A stretch of DNA of 64,000 bases from Cristatella mucedo (GCA_009760855.2 WPIO01000008.1:8506001-8570000), one strand, 5' to 3'; shown: positions 11,043-22,319, counted from the first letter of the stretch. Program-made: numbers and translations. Notes: generated from the letters alone by a model not told the origin.

Positions 11043-11599
11043 GCACGCGCATCGCATACCTCAATCGCGTTTGAGCGGCTGTCGCGGCGACGCCGGCGGC
11101 AAGCTGAGCGGTACTGGCGCGCTTGAGCGTCAGCGCTCTGGCCGTCTGAAGACTTCGGCGGTGCTACGCGCGCTCGGCGGCGGCCGAACCGGAAGAGCGC
11201 TGCGGCGCCCTGAGGACGACGCAGCTGAGACGGGCTGAGAATGGTGGGGCCTCGGCGGCCCTTGAGGACTGGCGTGCAGCACGCGACCCCGGCGGCGAGA
11301 GGCGTCGTTCGCTACATCGCACAGATGCTGCGGTCACGGTAGCGGGGAAGGGAAGGGGAGGGGATGGCGATGGTAGGGCGGAGAGGAGGGTAGAGGGAAG
11401 ATGATGGTAGGGGGGAGATCATGGTAGGGGGGGGAGAGGAGGCCGCGGTCAGCGAGCACGCGCTGTGCTCTCCTGCTCGCTCTCTGCACGTCCAACGTCT
11501 CGTTCACGGGGCAGGCTCCCAGGCGCAATGCTAGATGCTACCGCGGCGCAGGCCGCGATTTCGCGCTGGATGGCGCCGGTAGTCGCGGAGCGTGCGTGC
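11043..11599. other. GC-rich spacer with purine-rich tract
   Basis: No gene recognised. 11,335-11,440 is G/A-rich with repeated GATGGTAGGGGGGA-like motifs. A similar tract on the other strand (TTACCGCCACC/TTACCATGACC) lies at 25,155-25,205, after peptide copy 4. Confidence 0.4.
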
Positions 11600-12085
11600 T
11601 CGTTGGTAAAGTGTAAATTATCGTCGTTTTCTCGACCATTCATCCGCTGCCGCAGGAGAAAGCGGCAGCTGTAAAAGGGTCGGCGTAGGGATGGCGGAAG
11701 AATGATGAGAGCTGCGAGCACGAACGAGCGGTGAAAAAGCAGGTGAGCTGATAGAGATTAAAGCTACCTTGAACAGCGGCGACCGGTCACTTGAGTGGGA
11801 CGTGCAGAAGGTGGCCATCGATGCAAAAGCCATTACGACCTAGCCACACGACGCTGATGGCAGGGGAGTGGCGGAACGAGTAGAGAGCAATGCTAACGAG
11901 TACATTGGGTGGCTGCGGTAGCAGTGTCTTTAGAGATGAAATCTCTGGACAGAGACCGATCGGTGCAGTTCATTCAAGCAGCGGCAACTATTAAAGGAAT
12001 TTACCCGACAAAACGCAGACAGCTAGCAATGTTCGATGGGCAGATGCAATACCATCCCACGCAGTCGTCGAGCTCTCTCTCTCTC

Positions 12086-12143
<58 letters not shown>

Positions 12144-12310
12144 GCAGAAGCGAGCGTGGCGGAAAGCGCCAAACTGGGCAGCGACTGGTGGGGGCCAACA
12201 GAGAAGCAGAGCTGTGCTATTGGCAGTATAAGGTCCCGGCTGTTGGCGTGCGTATGTGCAGGCGGCAGCGGTCGCGATCCGCAGTACGCAGGCGTTTGAA
12301 GGACTTGCTG
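11600..12310. repeat. Downstream block of the segmental duplication (unit 2)
   Basis: Shares GGTGGCCATCGATG, AGTGGCTGCGGTA(G/A)CA(G/C)TG, GATGAAATCTCTGGA and (further on) GAAGCGAGCGTGGCGGAAAG with 19,250-19,640 and/or 26,020-26,420, in the same order. This is evidence that the spacers after copies 2, 3 and 4 descend from one sequence. It contains a (CT)n run at 12,072-12,139 that the other copies lack. Confidence 0.65.
12072..12139. repeat. (CT)n microsatellite
   Basis: Nearly pure CT dinucleotide run; makes long Leu/Ser or Arg/Glu open frames that are not genes. Confidence 0.95.
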
Positions 12311-12633
12311 TAGTGAGGAAGTCACTTGCTGGGCAGCGAAGCACAGGCGTAGAATCGTGACGGCAGCTGCCAGTGAGTAAGTGGCATCGCGCGAGGGTCC
12401 GCCACATCGTTGGAGTACGATCCGTCAGTGCAGAAGAATTAGCCGCGTGATTAAAAGAAAGAGAGAGAATCGGTGGCAGGCAAAGAAGCTGCTATTTTGC
12501 AGCAGAGAGAGAGAGAGAGCGTAGTTTTTTCTCTCAGCCGTCGTAGTTGCACCCTTCTCGGAAAGGTCCTGTGAAGCAGCAACGTGAAGCAGCAACCGGT
12601 GGCGAGTTTTTCGAGAGACAAAAACGTCACCAT
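12311..12633. other. Spacer without recognised features
   Basis: Nothing recognised apart from a short (GA)n run at about 12,504-12,519. Confidence 0.4.
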
Positions 12634-12815
12634 GCTTAGCTCCTCGGTACCTGGGTCTTAGCAAATGAGGCAGGGTGCTCGCTCTTTGCGACCCAGGTCT
12701 CGGGTTTGAGCCCCGCTGCGGGTGATCTCTTATTTCCCACTAAGACTAGTGGCGATAGCTGTAAAGGCTCTTCTGCCGCTATACAAAATGAGGCTGTTAA
12801 ATCAGCTAACTAATA
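12634..12815 (+). repeat. tRNA-derived SINE, copy 3
   Basis: Plus-strand copy: GGTACCTGGGTCTTAGC head, B-box-like GGGTTTGAGCCCC arm, GTGGCGATAGCTGTAAAGGC body and GAGGCTGTTAAATCAGCTAA tail. The head differs from the CCTCGGTCCCGAGG subfamily and matches the copy at 56.8 kb. Confidence 0.75.
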
Positions 12816-12971
12816 ACCTTTACTTTACTTCTGCTCCTTCCGATCACTCTTTTTTCGCTTCATTTGACGTCATTTGACTCATTTTCCTTTCTTTCCTTCC
12901 GTGTCGTTGAAAGCCTTCGACGGCACCGGAGCGCGTCTCTGACCGTCGGTCCGACGACTCGGCGGAAGACT

Positions 12972-13054
<83 letters not shown>
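12972..13054. repeat. (GGC)n trinucleotide microsatellite
   Basis: About 27 uninterrupted GGC units. The flanking open frames (poly-Ala, poly-Pro, poly-Arg in the three frames) show no conserved protein. Confidence 0.95.
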
Positions 13055-13382
13055 AGTGGCGCCGGCAATGCCTCAATGTGCGTTTTCCTCCATCGCAGCG
13101 GCAACACGCGCGACGGCGACAATGAAAGCGACGGGCATTTGCCGTTGCCAAGTCTGCACGACTCATGCCAGCATGGGTACAATACCCTACGCTACACATG
13201 CATGGATAGCGGCACGACGCGTGCAGCGTGCAGAGAAAGACGGCAGCGGCGCAACGCACGATATCCCAAAGCGGCAGCGTTAGCGGCTGCGGAGCATTAG
13301 AAAAGGCGCTCATAATTGCCTGCATCTTATGGCTGACTGGGCAGGTGACTTCTGTGACAGACTCGTTTGCAAGCTGATAGCA

Positions 13383-13384
<2 letters not shown>
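13055..13384. other. Spacer without recognised features
   Basis: Short open frames only; none resembles a known protein. Confidence 0.4.

Positions 13385-13438
<54 letters not shown>
13385..13438. repeat. (GA)n microsatellite
   Basis: 27 GA units followed by a purine-rich stretch to about 13,475. Confidence 0.95.
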
Positions 13439-13442
<4 letters not shown>

Positions 13443-13475
13443 AAGAGAGGGGAGAGAGGAGAGGGGAGAGAGAGC

Positions 13476-14470
13476 GCGGCTGCGAAGGTCTGGCTCGGCC
13501 TACGCGTCTGAAATACAATTCGTATCGTAAGTCGCGCGACGATATCGTTTAATCCGCAATCGGATCAATCGCGCTGCATTCGCTTTTCGTCGCTCTTCTG
13601 CAAGTGGCTATCATTTCAAATCAGCGGCGAGCGCGTTGTTCATAATCGAGAGGGCATCGCATCGCCGCTAGCAATGTTTACGGCGCGCGCCCGGCTAGAG
13701 CGCGCTCGCTGTGAGAGCTCATCGGAAAAAGAGCGGTCGGCGGCTGCCGATCGACAAAGCACTGACTCGCCGCCGCCGCCCCGGCCTCCGCCGCCGCCGC
13801 CCCACGGCTTCCGTAGGCGCCGCGTCTCTAGAACGTCTGCGTTTCGCGCTGAGAGACGCCTTCGGCAGCGAGAAAAGCGGCGTCGCGGTGGCTGGCGACG
13901 AGAGCAGCCCGGCCGTCGAAGAGAAAAAGAGGCTCGACATTGCGTAGCGGCGCAATTTTATTTTCGGCAAAAAGCTCGCCGCTTTGCAAAACGCGGACGG
14001 GCGTTGTTCGTAACGTGGCCGGCAGCTCGCGACCGCTCGAGCGATTCCTCGAGTGGACGGGAGCCGAATGTTAGCCGCACAGTTCCGCTGCATCCCATGC
14101 AAATAGCACCGCTAGGGTGGCGTCGCTGTCATTTTCTGATCGCAGGGACAACAAGCCAGGAATTGGGGCTCCGATGCTCCTCTTGGCGCTGCGTAGAGGT
14201 CGTCGGCTGGCGCGACGGCTAAGCTGTATTTGCATTTTTAAGCGCTTCACATCTCGCAAGCTGTAGTAGCGAGCGTCGCCACTATGTACGCCAAATCTCG
14301 TTCCTGAGTCACAGGGCTTGCTCGTTTGCAATCGTTTCCGCTTCCGACCAGTCCGTGAAAGACAAAAGTTTTGCTGTGCGCCCGCCAGAGCCCGGTTTTC
14401 GTCGCAAGCCCGGGAGCCTCTATGGCGTTCTGCGGCCTCCCGTTCGCCCGCGTGTCTCTCTCAGATCAGG
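13476..14470. other. GC-rich spacer
   Basis: A frame of 182 codons (13,674-14,222) exists but is rich in Arg/Pro/Ser, has no recognisable domain and overlaps other long frames. I see no gene evidence. Confidence 0.4.
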
Positions 14471-14477
14471 CAGGTCT

Positions 14478-14480
<3 letters not shown>

Positions 14481-14527
<47 letters not shown>

Positions 14528-14604
14528 ATCAGGCTTCTCTCGGTCTGTCTTTCTGTCTGTCTGTCTCCTCTGTCTGTTTGTCTCTGTCTCTCTTTCTCCC
14601 TCAC

Positions 14605-14689
<85 letters not shown>

Positions 14690-14690
14690 A
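14481..14690. repeat. (CT)n microsatellites
   Basis: Two long CT runs (14,481-14,526 and 14,609-14,686) separated by CTGT-rich sequence. Both are followed by the motif CTCTCAGAT(C/A)A, so they may be duplicates of one another. Confidence 0.9.
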
Positions 14691-15089
14691 TAAAGCAGCT
14701 TTCTCTCCCCCTTCGCTCTCCCTCTCGCCGAGCTGCCGACTCAGGCTATTTCCTTCTGACATGCGCTAAAGATTCTGCTTCCAAGTTACTCACCGCCTGA
14801 GTCAGCTATAGCTTCTTTTGTTTTCTTTTGCGGAAGAGATGAAAGCACAGCCGTGCTACCGGCTCAGCACGACAAGCCACGTAGGATTTGAGTGCGCTCT
14901 AGGAAACTTCTCTCTAGCCGAATAACCACCTAGTCATCGAGGCTTTTCGGAGTTGCGAGCGGAGATTTGGAACGGTAGCAGCCCAAAATATGGATGCAAT
15001 AGAAATAAGCTGCTTTTAGCTAAAGCGAAAGAGAACCATATAATCGGAAACTACCCGAGAGTGTACGTGAGCGATGATTTGAAATTTCG
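14691..15089. other. Spacer without recognised features
   Basis: Nothing recognised. Confidence 0.35.
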
Positions 15090-16560
15090 CCGGCGGCGAA
15101 CTTTGAACACTGCGCTCTGTAACGCGCATTTGAAAGCTTGGAGCTTCGTGCACAAGGAGTCCGGTCGTTATGTACGGGTTTATTTACTGTGTGGATCGCA
15201 GTATTGACCCAGGCCATTGCAATCAATTACTGTAATTGCCTTCAATTGCATGCGCACGATCGGTTAAAATCATGCGAATGCACTTTGAACGCAGCGATCT
15301 GTAATATGTATTGAAAATTGAAGCTTTAAGAATCCGATTTCTGAACAATGTGTGACGGATTGCAGAGGCTTACGTTACTGGCCCTGTCTAGTGCCGTCAA
15401 TTGCAGTGCATCGCATGATAACGCCTGGGGCATTTGCAGTGAAATTGTGCGATAAATAATGAAGGATAGCGTAACTTGCAATCAAATTAGAGCGTCTAGT
15501 TAACGATTTCTGGTCGTTTTGAATGGTTCGTTTTGATGGAGCAGATTGCGTTATACAATCGGGTCATTGCAGTCGATGGCAGTGCATTTTCTGGATACGT
15601 TAATGCGCAGCGGCGACATGAATATTTTTGGTGCACTAAACACTGAATCTAGTATAATATGCAATATAAATTTGAGCTTTGCATTGGTGACTCCGCATAG
15701 ATTTGCGGTGGATTAAAGTAGCTTGCGGCATTTCACCAGGCCATTTCAGCCGGTTGCAGTGCATTTCCTTAGATCAAGCATGGGGAAAGGCTTGATTTTA
15801 TGTTGATACGCATTCGACCTTTAATATTTAACAAGCAAAATAAATTCAAGCTTCGTGCAACCTAATTCCGATCATTTGAGGCGGATTGCAGTGGATTTTT
15901 GCATTGCCTCCCGCCGTTGCAATCAATTGCAGTGAATTGCACAAAACCACCAGTGGTAATTCTCATGAAATTGTGTGCGAATACTTTTCCAAAGTGTGTT
16001 ATCATGTGTATTGAAAAAGGAGCTTTCCGTAATGGATTTCATTTGGTCTGTTGTACATTGAGGTTGGACTACGTTTGGATTACGGCGGATTGCAGTAGAC
16101 AGTGGTGGGTTTCCGTGGTTTGCCGTAGTGCTATGGATTGCAGCATTGGCCCCGAGCCGCTGCAGTCGAGTGCTGCGGATTTTTTGACAAAACCATACAC
16201 GCAATGGTGCGAAATTGTGTGGTTACAATTGAAATATAGCATAGTGTTACGTGCAATCCAATTTGTAGCTTCGCGCACAGCCGATTTCTGGTAAATCTGC
16301 GAGAAATTTGAATGAATTGGCGCGGATTTCGGTCGATTGTACTTGTTTGCTGTGGTTCAAAGTAGATTGCAATATATGCCCGGGCTTCTAGTTGATTGCA
16401 CCGGGTTTCGTGAGAACATACACACACAATTTCGCGAAATCTTTTAGGTAGAATAGTAGCACCGTGTTACATCCATTCGAGCTTAGAACATCAAATTTCT
16501 CATAGCCTTGCAGTGGACTAATGGGGCTCGCCGTAGATTGCAGTAGCGGCGAGCGTCTTT
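15090..16560. repeat. Degenerate tandem satellite, block B
   Basis: Landmarks of the (A/T)TTGAGCTT..GATTTCTGG type occur at about 15,145, 15,318, 15,490, 15,672, 15,850, 16,020, 16,270 and 16,475. Units are mostly 170-185 bp, each containing one or two GGATTGCAGT-like blocks. Same family as 7.1-8.2 and 22.3-23.0 kb. Confidence 0.7.
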
Positions 16561-16695
16561 GGAGCCCTATGGGCAACTTTAAACGAGCCGAGTCTACCGC
16601 TGTCACCTTAACCGTAACCACTTCAGGCTGCCGCCGCCGCCAAGCAAGCTTGCCTGCGATCACGTGCCCACCGCGGCCGCTTCACCTCGATGCAG

Positions 16696-17966
16696 GTCCT
16701 ATCTCAGTGGTAGACTCCAGACTATTGACGTGAATGGACAAAGGTCATCTGAGAAACGTCTGAAATATAGGGTACCTCAGGTCTCCGTGCTAGGTCCGGT
16801 TCTTTTCACGGTTTATACTCTCCCTCTTGCTGATGTGATTGCCAAGCACAATCTAGGCTTTCACTTCTATGCGGATGACACTCAGTTTTACCTTTGCTTT
16901 GATCCCTCACAGCCTTCGAGCACCTCGAATTCTCTAAATTTACTTGCTGCATGTATTGATGACATCCGCACATGGATGGCAGCAAATTTTCTAAAACTAA
17001 ACGATGATAAAACTAACTTACTAGTTATGGGCAAACCCAGTGTGATTCACAAGTTGGAAAGGCTGACGCTCAAAACTGGCTCTGCCAGCATATCTCCTGT
17101 TGAATCAGCTTGAAATTTAGGTGTCATGTTCCAAAGCGACCTCTCGTTAGACGACCGCATCTGCTCCACAGTCAAATCTGCCTATTTTCAGCTTCATAAC
17201 ATTGCTAAAATTCGGGCTTGTTTAGATAAAGATACGATGTCCAAGTTGGTCTATGTATTCGTGACATACCTTCTCGACTTCTGGATTTCACTTCTTACTG
17301 GCCTACCGGCATGTGCCATCAGGCAATAGCAGCTGGTGCCAAACTCCGCAGCTAGGCTTGTCTGTCGTGAGCGTCGCAGTTGCCACATTGCACCACTTCT
17401 CGCCGACCTGCACTGGCTACCAGTCAAGCAACGGATTGACTTCATGGTTTTGTTGCTCAATTGTAGGTCCCTTCATTCTTTGGCTCCAGCCTATCTCTCA
17501 GATATACTCCCCACCAGGCCAAGCATCGTACCACCCACTTTTCGGAATCCAACAGTTTACCACTACCTCGTACAAACCTCAAATCTTTTGGAGACCATGC
17601 ATTTAGTTCGTATGCTCCCAAAGCCTGGAACTCACTCCCGACCTGCGTCAGATCATCCCCTGACTTGATGACATTTAAAAAGAACTTAAAAATACGCCTA
17701 TTTTGGACAGCATTTAGTGGGTCCCTGTGATTCGTCCTTCACGTGCTTACGCGTGCTGACACTGTGCATGCTGCCACTAACCACATTTGCATGCTGACCC
17801 TGTGCATGTCACCCCTAACCATGTTATTCATTTTTTTGTTTATCAAGCATGATATTACTCACCAATCAATTATATTTCCCTTTGCATCAAATGTAAAGCG
17901 CCTAGAGAGAGAGAGAGAGATTGAGTTCTCTGAGGGCGCTTTATCAAGTGCATTATTAATGTTATT
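16696..17966 (+). mobile_element. 5'-truncated LINE with partial reverse transcriptase
   Basis: The insertion is bounded by a 6 bp direct repeat ATGCAG (16,690-16,695 and 17,967-17,972). It encodes part of a non-LTR reverse transcriptase: VLGPVLFTVYTLPL, then FYADDTQFY (catalytic YADD) and KLNDDKTNLLVMG. A stop and frameshifts follow, then the family's C-terminal motif LHWLPVKQRI and APKAWNSLP-like sequence. The shared 3' UTR and an ATT-rich tail complete it. The RT motifs and the 3' UTR/(ATT)n end are typical of CR1/L2-type elements. It splits the upstream block of peptide copy 3: the uninterrupted form CTTTGATGCAGCCAGA is seen near copy 4. Confidence 0.93.
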
Positions 17967-18146
17967 ATGCAGCCAGATGGTCACTCGGCGGAGGCGGCGA
18001 AGGATGACATTCGACGCGCTGTCACGGCAACGAATGTGGGCGGGTGCCAAACGGGGCGTCGAGCTTCGGAGCCCCGAGCGACGCTAGGGCTCATGCAAAT
18101 GTCGTCAGAGCCGCCGCTCGGCGGCGCCGCTCGGCCCTATTTAAGC
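17967..18146 (+). promoter_or_regulatory. Promoter of peptide gene copy 3
   Basis: Octamer ATGCAAAT at 18,093-18,100 and TATA-like CTATTTAAG at 18,137-18,145. The GACGCGCTGTCACGGCAACG block lies at about 18,013-18,032. The LINE ends directly upstream, so the promoter's proximal 180 bp are intact but its former upstream neighbour is now 1.3 kb away. Confidence 0.75.
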
Positions 18147-18212
18147 TCCGGCTCGCCAGTGGGTCCATCATTGCAGAAGTCACAGTCAGTACCGAAGAGT
18201 AGACGCTTGACA

Positions 18213-18680
18213 ATGCTGAAGCACGTGATCGCTGTGCTGGTCGTCCTCATCGGAGTTGCAGGTGAGCGGCGCAGCGCTCGCCTCGCGCCAACTGTCTGAG
18301 AGCGTGCTTTGACTCTGACGGCAGCAGTGTAATCGTCTGCTCGTAGTGATCACCATCTACGCCTTTCGCGGCTAGCTGCCCGTCACCGGGGGGGGGGGGC
18401 GCTCAGGCAGGCACCAGTGCAGTTGCCCGTAAGCAGACCGGCGACGCTTTCTCTATGCTTTGCAGCCGCCACGTTTCTCGCGAAAGAGGGCTACGGCGGC
18501 GGCTACGGAGGCCACGGCGGCCACGGCCTTCTCGGTGGATTCGGTGAGGGCCACCGCGAGGGTGCCTACGGCCTGGGCCACCACGAGGGCGTTTACGGCC
18601 TGGGCCACCATGAGGGTGCCTACGGCCTGGGCCACCACAAGGGCGCCTACGGCCTGGGCGAGGCACACCATCTCGGTTAA
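18213..18680 (+). CDS. Secreted His/Gly/Tyr-rich repeat peptide, copy 3
   Basis: Exons 18213-18261 and 18466-18680 with a phase-1 GT-AG intron give 87 residues. Signal peptide MLKHVIAVLVVLIGVA, then ATFLAKEGYGGGYGGHGGHG, LLGGFGEG, four 9-residue units (HREGAYGLG, HHEGVYGLG, HHEGAYGLG, HHKGAYGLG) and the ending EAHHLG. It has one repeat fewer than copies 1 and 2. The intron carries a run of ten G. Same unknown family; secreted by inference from the signal peptide. AATAAA at 18,879. Confidence 0.85.
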
Positions 18681-18878
18681 GGACAGGATGAAGATGGCGG
18701 ATGGCCGCAGCTGCCTGTGTACTGCGGCTGTTGGCACGTGCACTGCGTGCACTGTGCCAGCATCGTGCACTGCGTGCACACCGTGCACTGCGGCCGCTGG
18801 CACGGCTCTATCTGCAGTCGCCTGCTCGGTTGCTGTATTGACCTCCGCAATGGCCTACAGGAGTCTCTAAAAAAGAGA

Positions 18879-18884
18879 AATAAA
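18879..18884 (+). terminator. Polyadenylation signal, copy 3
   Basis: AATAAA about 200 bases after the stop. The 3' UTR contains a short run of TGCACTGCGTGCAC-like repeats (18,735-18,795). Confidence 0.7.
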
Positions 18885-19249
18885 GTACGCATCGATTGTA
18901 TACATCAATCGTGTTTGAGCCCCTCTCGTTGGGAAGCCGCCTGCAAACGAAGCATGCATGAGCAAGGTCAGCTGAACCCGGCGTGCCCCAAATGTCGACG
19001 CAGCGGGCTGCGAATGACAAACTCAGGACTCACGTCTAGTGCATGACCCCGGCGAGCAGCCATGTTTGTTCTTAGCGGCAAAGATGCCGCCGCGGGCATC
19101 AGGGCCTCGGCCTGCGTGTGCGTGTAGCTCTCTGTAGCCGGCTGTCCGTAGCTTTTATGTCCACTTCATGGCGAGCTCCAAGTCCTGCGCAGGCAGCGGC
19201 CCAGGAGCGTCAACTGCTTCGCGCCAGGTAGCTCCGGTAGTATTTCGAC

Positions 19250-19640
19250 ATTCGTGTTCTTTGTAAAAGTGAAACGCGATAATTTTTTCTAGACCCTTTA
19301 TTCGCCGCCACAGCAGAAGAAAGCGGAGAAGGATCGACATATGACGGGATGACGGACGTATGGCCGAGCTACCGTTGATAGGTGGCACTCGGAGATAGAA
19401 CGAGCAACATAGACCGAGATTAAGGGTACCTCGAACGACGGCCGGAGACGTACGTCGAGTGTGACGTACCGTGGGCGGCCATCGATCCAGATGCCGTTAT
19501 GAGTAGCCACCGTCGCTGATTAAGTGGAGAGGTGAGACAAGTAAAGAGTGATGCTTATCAGTGCATCAAGTGGCTGCGGTAACACTGAATTCATGACGAA
19601 ATCTCTGGAGCGACAAGGCGGTCCAGCACATACATTGAGA
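19250..19640. repeat. Downstream block of the segmental duplication (unit 3)
   Basis: Matches 11,600-11,960 in order: GCGGCCATCGATCCAGATGC, AGTGGCTGCGGTAACACTG and GACGAAATCTCTGGA. Diverged by substitutions and small indels. Confidence 0.65.
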
Positions 19641-19698
19641 CCACTTGTTCTCTCGACCCCAACGGCTACTTTTCTCCTTCTGAAATGCCTACAAAAAT

Positions 19699-19868
19699 AG
19701 TAGCTGATTTGACAACCTGTTTTGCTTAGTGACAGAAGAGAATTTACGCGACTATTACCACCGCATGCAGCAGCGATAAAGGATCGCATACCTCAGGATT
19801 CGAACCCACAACTTCGGGACCGAGGTCGTGACAAGCAACCGCCTTACTTAGTGAGCCATCACGGCTCT
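19699..19868 (-). repeat. tRNA-derived SINE, copy 4
   Basis: Minus-strand copy with the GGATTCGAACCC B-box arm, CGGGACCGAGGTCGTG palindrome and AGTGAGCCATCACGGCTC head. Confidence 0.85.
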
Positions 19869-20342
19869 AGATTTGCGGCTTCCGTGTGTAATATGAAATC
19901 TATAATCTTAGCCTCAGGTATAATTACGGCATGATTTTAAAAGGCTGCTGCAAGACCCATTAGTAAATAAATTGACCATACATTAGGAGACCTTAAGCCA
20001 CTACCACCCGATCTCCTGTTGCTCATATAAAAGACACTGGAGCGAGCACGGGCATCGTTGACTGCTTCTTTTTCATGCTCGTGACTAATTCTCGCAAATA
20101 TCTGGCTGTCGTCTTGATATCGCCAAGGACCCAGTGGAATAGGGATACTATTAGCAATCGTCGAGATGATATTTCCCTTTATGGACGGCACACGATGTGA
20201 CGTGATATTTTAGCCCTGGTTTGATCTCGAGGTAAGGTGCTTAACTCTAACGACAATGGTCGTGGTTTTGAGAGCCCGGCTATACATGCAAATCGCCTAG
20301 GTAGAGAATAGAATCTCTTAGGGCGTTATACAAATGTATTCT

Positions 20343-20345
<3 letters not shown>
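19869..20345. other. Spacer with a short LINE-tail scrap
   Basis: Only GCCTAGGTAGAGAATAGAAT and following bases (20,290-20,340) look like a plus-strand scrap of the variant LINE tail; otherwise nothing recognised. Confidence 0.4.

Positions 20346-20393
<48 letters not shown>
20346..20393. repeat. (AC)n microsatellite
   Basis: About 22 AC units. Confidence 0.95.
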
Positions 20394-20395
<2 letters not shown>

Positions 20396-20799
20396 AAACA
20401 TCACAGCCATATATGCACCTTGACAACGGCACCGACGCGGTCATCGTTAACGTGACGGCGCCGTTTGAGGTAGCTTGGATGCTATAGTGGTAGCGGCCTG
20501 GAACAAGGTCAAGAAATACGCGGCCATAGCTCGGGCTTTCCTGACCGCCGTTCTACCTGACAGTGGAACCGAGAGTCTCGGGCTCCACTTTCGATCCCGG
20601 AGCCAAGGCTCCACTGTTTAATGTACATAATTTTAAATACATCATTCTACACGCGCGCGCGCACTTATGTGTATATATATATATTTTCATTATTTAATAG
20701 CAGACCAGCTGACTTCAAATACCAAAGTTTCACACCAATCAAGTAAGTTCAAGTCAGATTGTAATATGAATCGTCAGATTTTAATATTAATCACACTAT

Positions 20800-21863
20800 T
20801 CGGCGTTTTCATGAGTATATGTAATGACATTTTCAAGAATGCTGAGAAAGTTAGAGCCTCGCTGATAGTTTTGCTTAATCTTGCGACAGCGTTTGATACC
20901 ACTAATCTCTAAGTCATTCTAGATGACAGATCAGCTCGCCCGGGCATCACTGAAGCTGCAATGGTTGTGGTCGTAGCTCAGCCAGAGATTGCAGAAAGTT
21001 GAAATAAACGAGAAAAATCATCCGGGGAGCCTTTCAAGTATAGTGCTCCGTAGGGATGTGTGCTCGGTTTACTAGTTTTCCCACTATCTACTCTCTCTCT
21101 TTTTCTGATCCAATCGCCAAGCACAATTGAAGCTTCTGCTTTATGCAAATGGCACGCAGCTCAACTTGTTCTTTGGTCCCTCCCGGTCTTCTCGTGCATA
21201 TCTCTTACTTCAGCACGTCAACTTTCTTAAGTCCTTTCAGCATATGTTGCTGACCATATCACTTGTATAGCAGCAAAGTGTCTTAAATTGAATGAATATA
21301 ACAACATCTTGCTGTGCATTGGCAAGAGTAATGATAAAAATTGACGAGCATTTGTGACATTCCGTCTTGGCTTCTGTAACTCACTGCTTGGTGAGCTGTG
21401 ATGGCACACTAGGTAAGGTGGTTGCTTTCACGACCTCGGTCCCGAGGTCGTGGGTTTGATTCCTGCGGTGGGCGATTCTTTATCGCCATTGCAAGCGGTG
21501 GTGAAAGCCATAAAGGCTCTTCCGTCGCTATACAAAAAGAGGCTGTTTAATCAGCTAGGATTTTTGTTTTGCTGGTCTACCGGCCTGTGCAATCAGGCGC
21601 TTATAGCTGGTGCAAAACTCTCCAGCTAGGTTTGTCTGTCGTCAGTTTCGCAGTTGCCACATCACACCACTTCTCACTGACGCTGGCACTGCATGCTGCC
21701 ACTATCCATACTTGCATGCTGACCCTGTGCATGTCCCCCTTAACCATTTTATTCTTGTTGTTTATTGAGCATACTGCCACTAAACATTCGATCGTGTTTT
21801 CTTTGCAGCAACTGTAAATTGCCTAAAAGGAGATTGAGTTCTCTGAGGGCGCTTTATCAAGTG

Positions 21864-21895
<32 letters not shown>
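20800..21895 (+). mobile_element. Decayed LINE with reverse-transcriptase remnants, split by a SINE
   Basis: VLLNLATAFDTTNL at 20,860-20,910 matches the RT motif LDLSAAFDTVDH of this family. GCVLGLLVF-like and the former YADD region follow. The LINE text breaks in TTCTGTAACTCACTGCTT at 21,388, resumes after the SINE with TGCTGGTCTACCGGCC, and ends in (ATT)n at about 21,895. An internal deletion joins the RT C-terminus directly to the 3' UTR. Many stops and frameshifts. Confidence 0.85.
21391..21562 (+). repeat. tRNA-derived SINE, copy 5 (nested in LINE)
   Basis: Full-length type: GTGAGCTGTGATGGCACACT head, CCTCGGTCCCGAGG palindrome, GTGGGTTTGATTCC B-box arm and TTTAATCAGCTAGG tail. Inserted into the LINE at 20.8-21.9 kb, so it is younger than that LINE. 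Confidence 0.9.
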
Positions 21896-21896
<1 letters not shown>

Positions 21897-21904
21897 GAGT
21901 CATA

Positions 21905-22310
21905 CCCTCAAAAGTTCTTTTCCTGAGTATGTTCTGCAGCATCTGCACACAATCTGGGTATCCGATTCCAAAGCGGCCTTTAACTAGAAGACATCATCCA
22001 CTCCAAAGTCCACTCTGCCTACTTTGTGATCTACTTACCGTTACAGAAGTCGGGCTTGCCTAGTTAAAGATTCGGCAGCCAAGATTATCCGTGCATTTAA
22101 AACACACTGTCTGAAGCTATGTGGGTCATTAATTGTGGTCTTTCTGCCTTTGCAATAAGACGCTTGCCATTTGTGCAAAACTCTGCCACGAGAATTTTCA
22201 ATCGTGAAAGTCAGCGCTGCCGCGTTACACCGTTTGTTGTTGAGCTGCACTGGCTCCTCAGTAAGCCAGCGTATTGACGTTAAAATTTTATTGATCACTT
22301 GCTGGTCCCT
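21905..22310 (+). mobile_element. Second LINE fragment (reverse-transcriptase C-terminal region)
   Basis: Encodes, with frame breaks, FAIRRLPFVQNSATRIFNRE and RVTPFVVELHWLLS, matching the C-terminal part of the CR1-type RT ORF; more diverged from the main family. Confidence 0.7.
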
Positions 22311-22319
22311 GCAGTGATT

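Noticed and set aside
11991-12407. Long Arg/Glu or Leu/Ser frames over (CT)n and (GA)n runs (also at 13.3-13.5 and 14.3-14.8 kb)
   Set aside because: Dinucleotide runs are open in several frames by nature; flanking sequence shows no protein.
12879-13325. Poly-Ala/poly-Pro/poly-Arg frames over (GGC)n
   Set aside because: All three frames are open because of the trinucleotide run; no gene structure around it.
13674-14222. 182-codon plus-strand frame
   Set aside because: Basic low-complexity translation in GC-rich DNA with equally long overlapping frames; no domain, no splice or promoter evidence.
20346-20700. Possible regulatory or Z-DNA element at the (AC)n and TATATA runs
   Set aside because: Ordinary microsatellites with no gene nearby; no evidence beyond composition.
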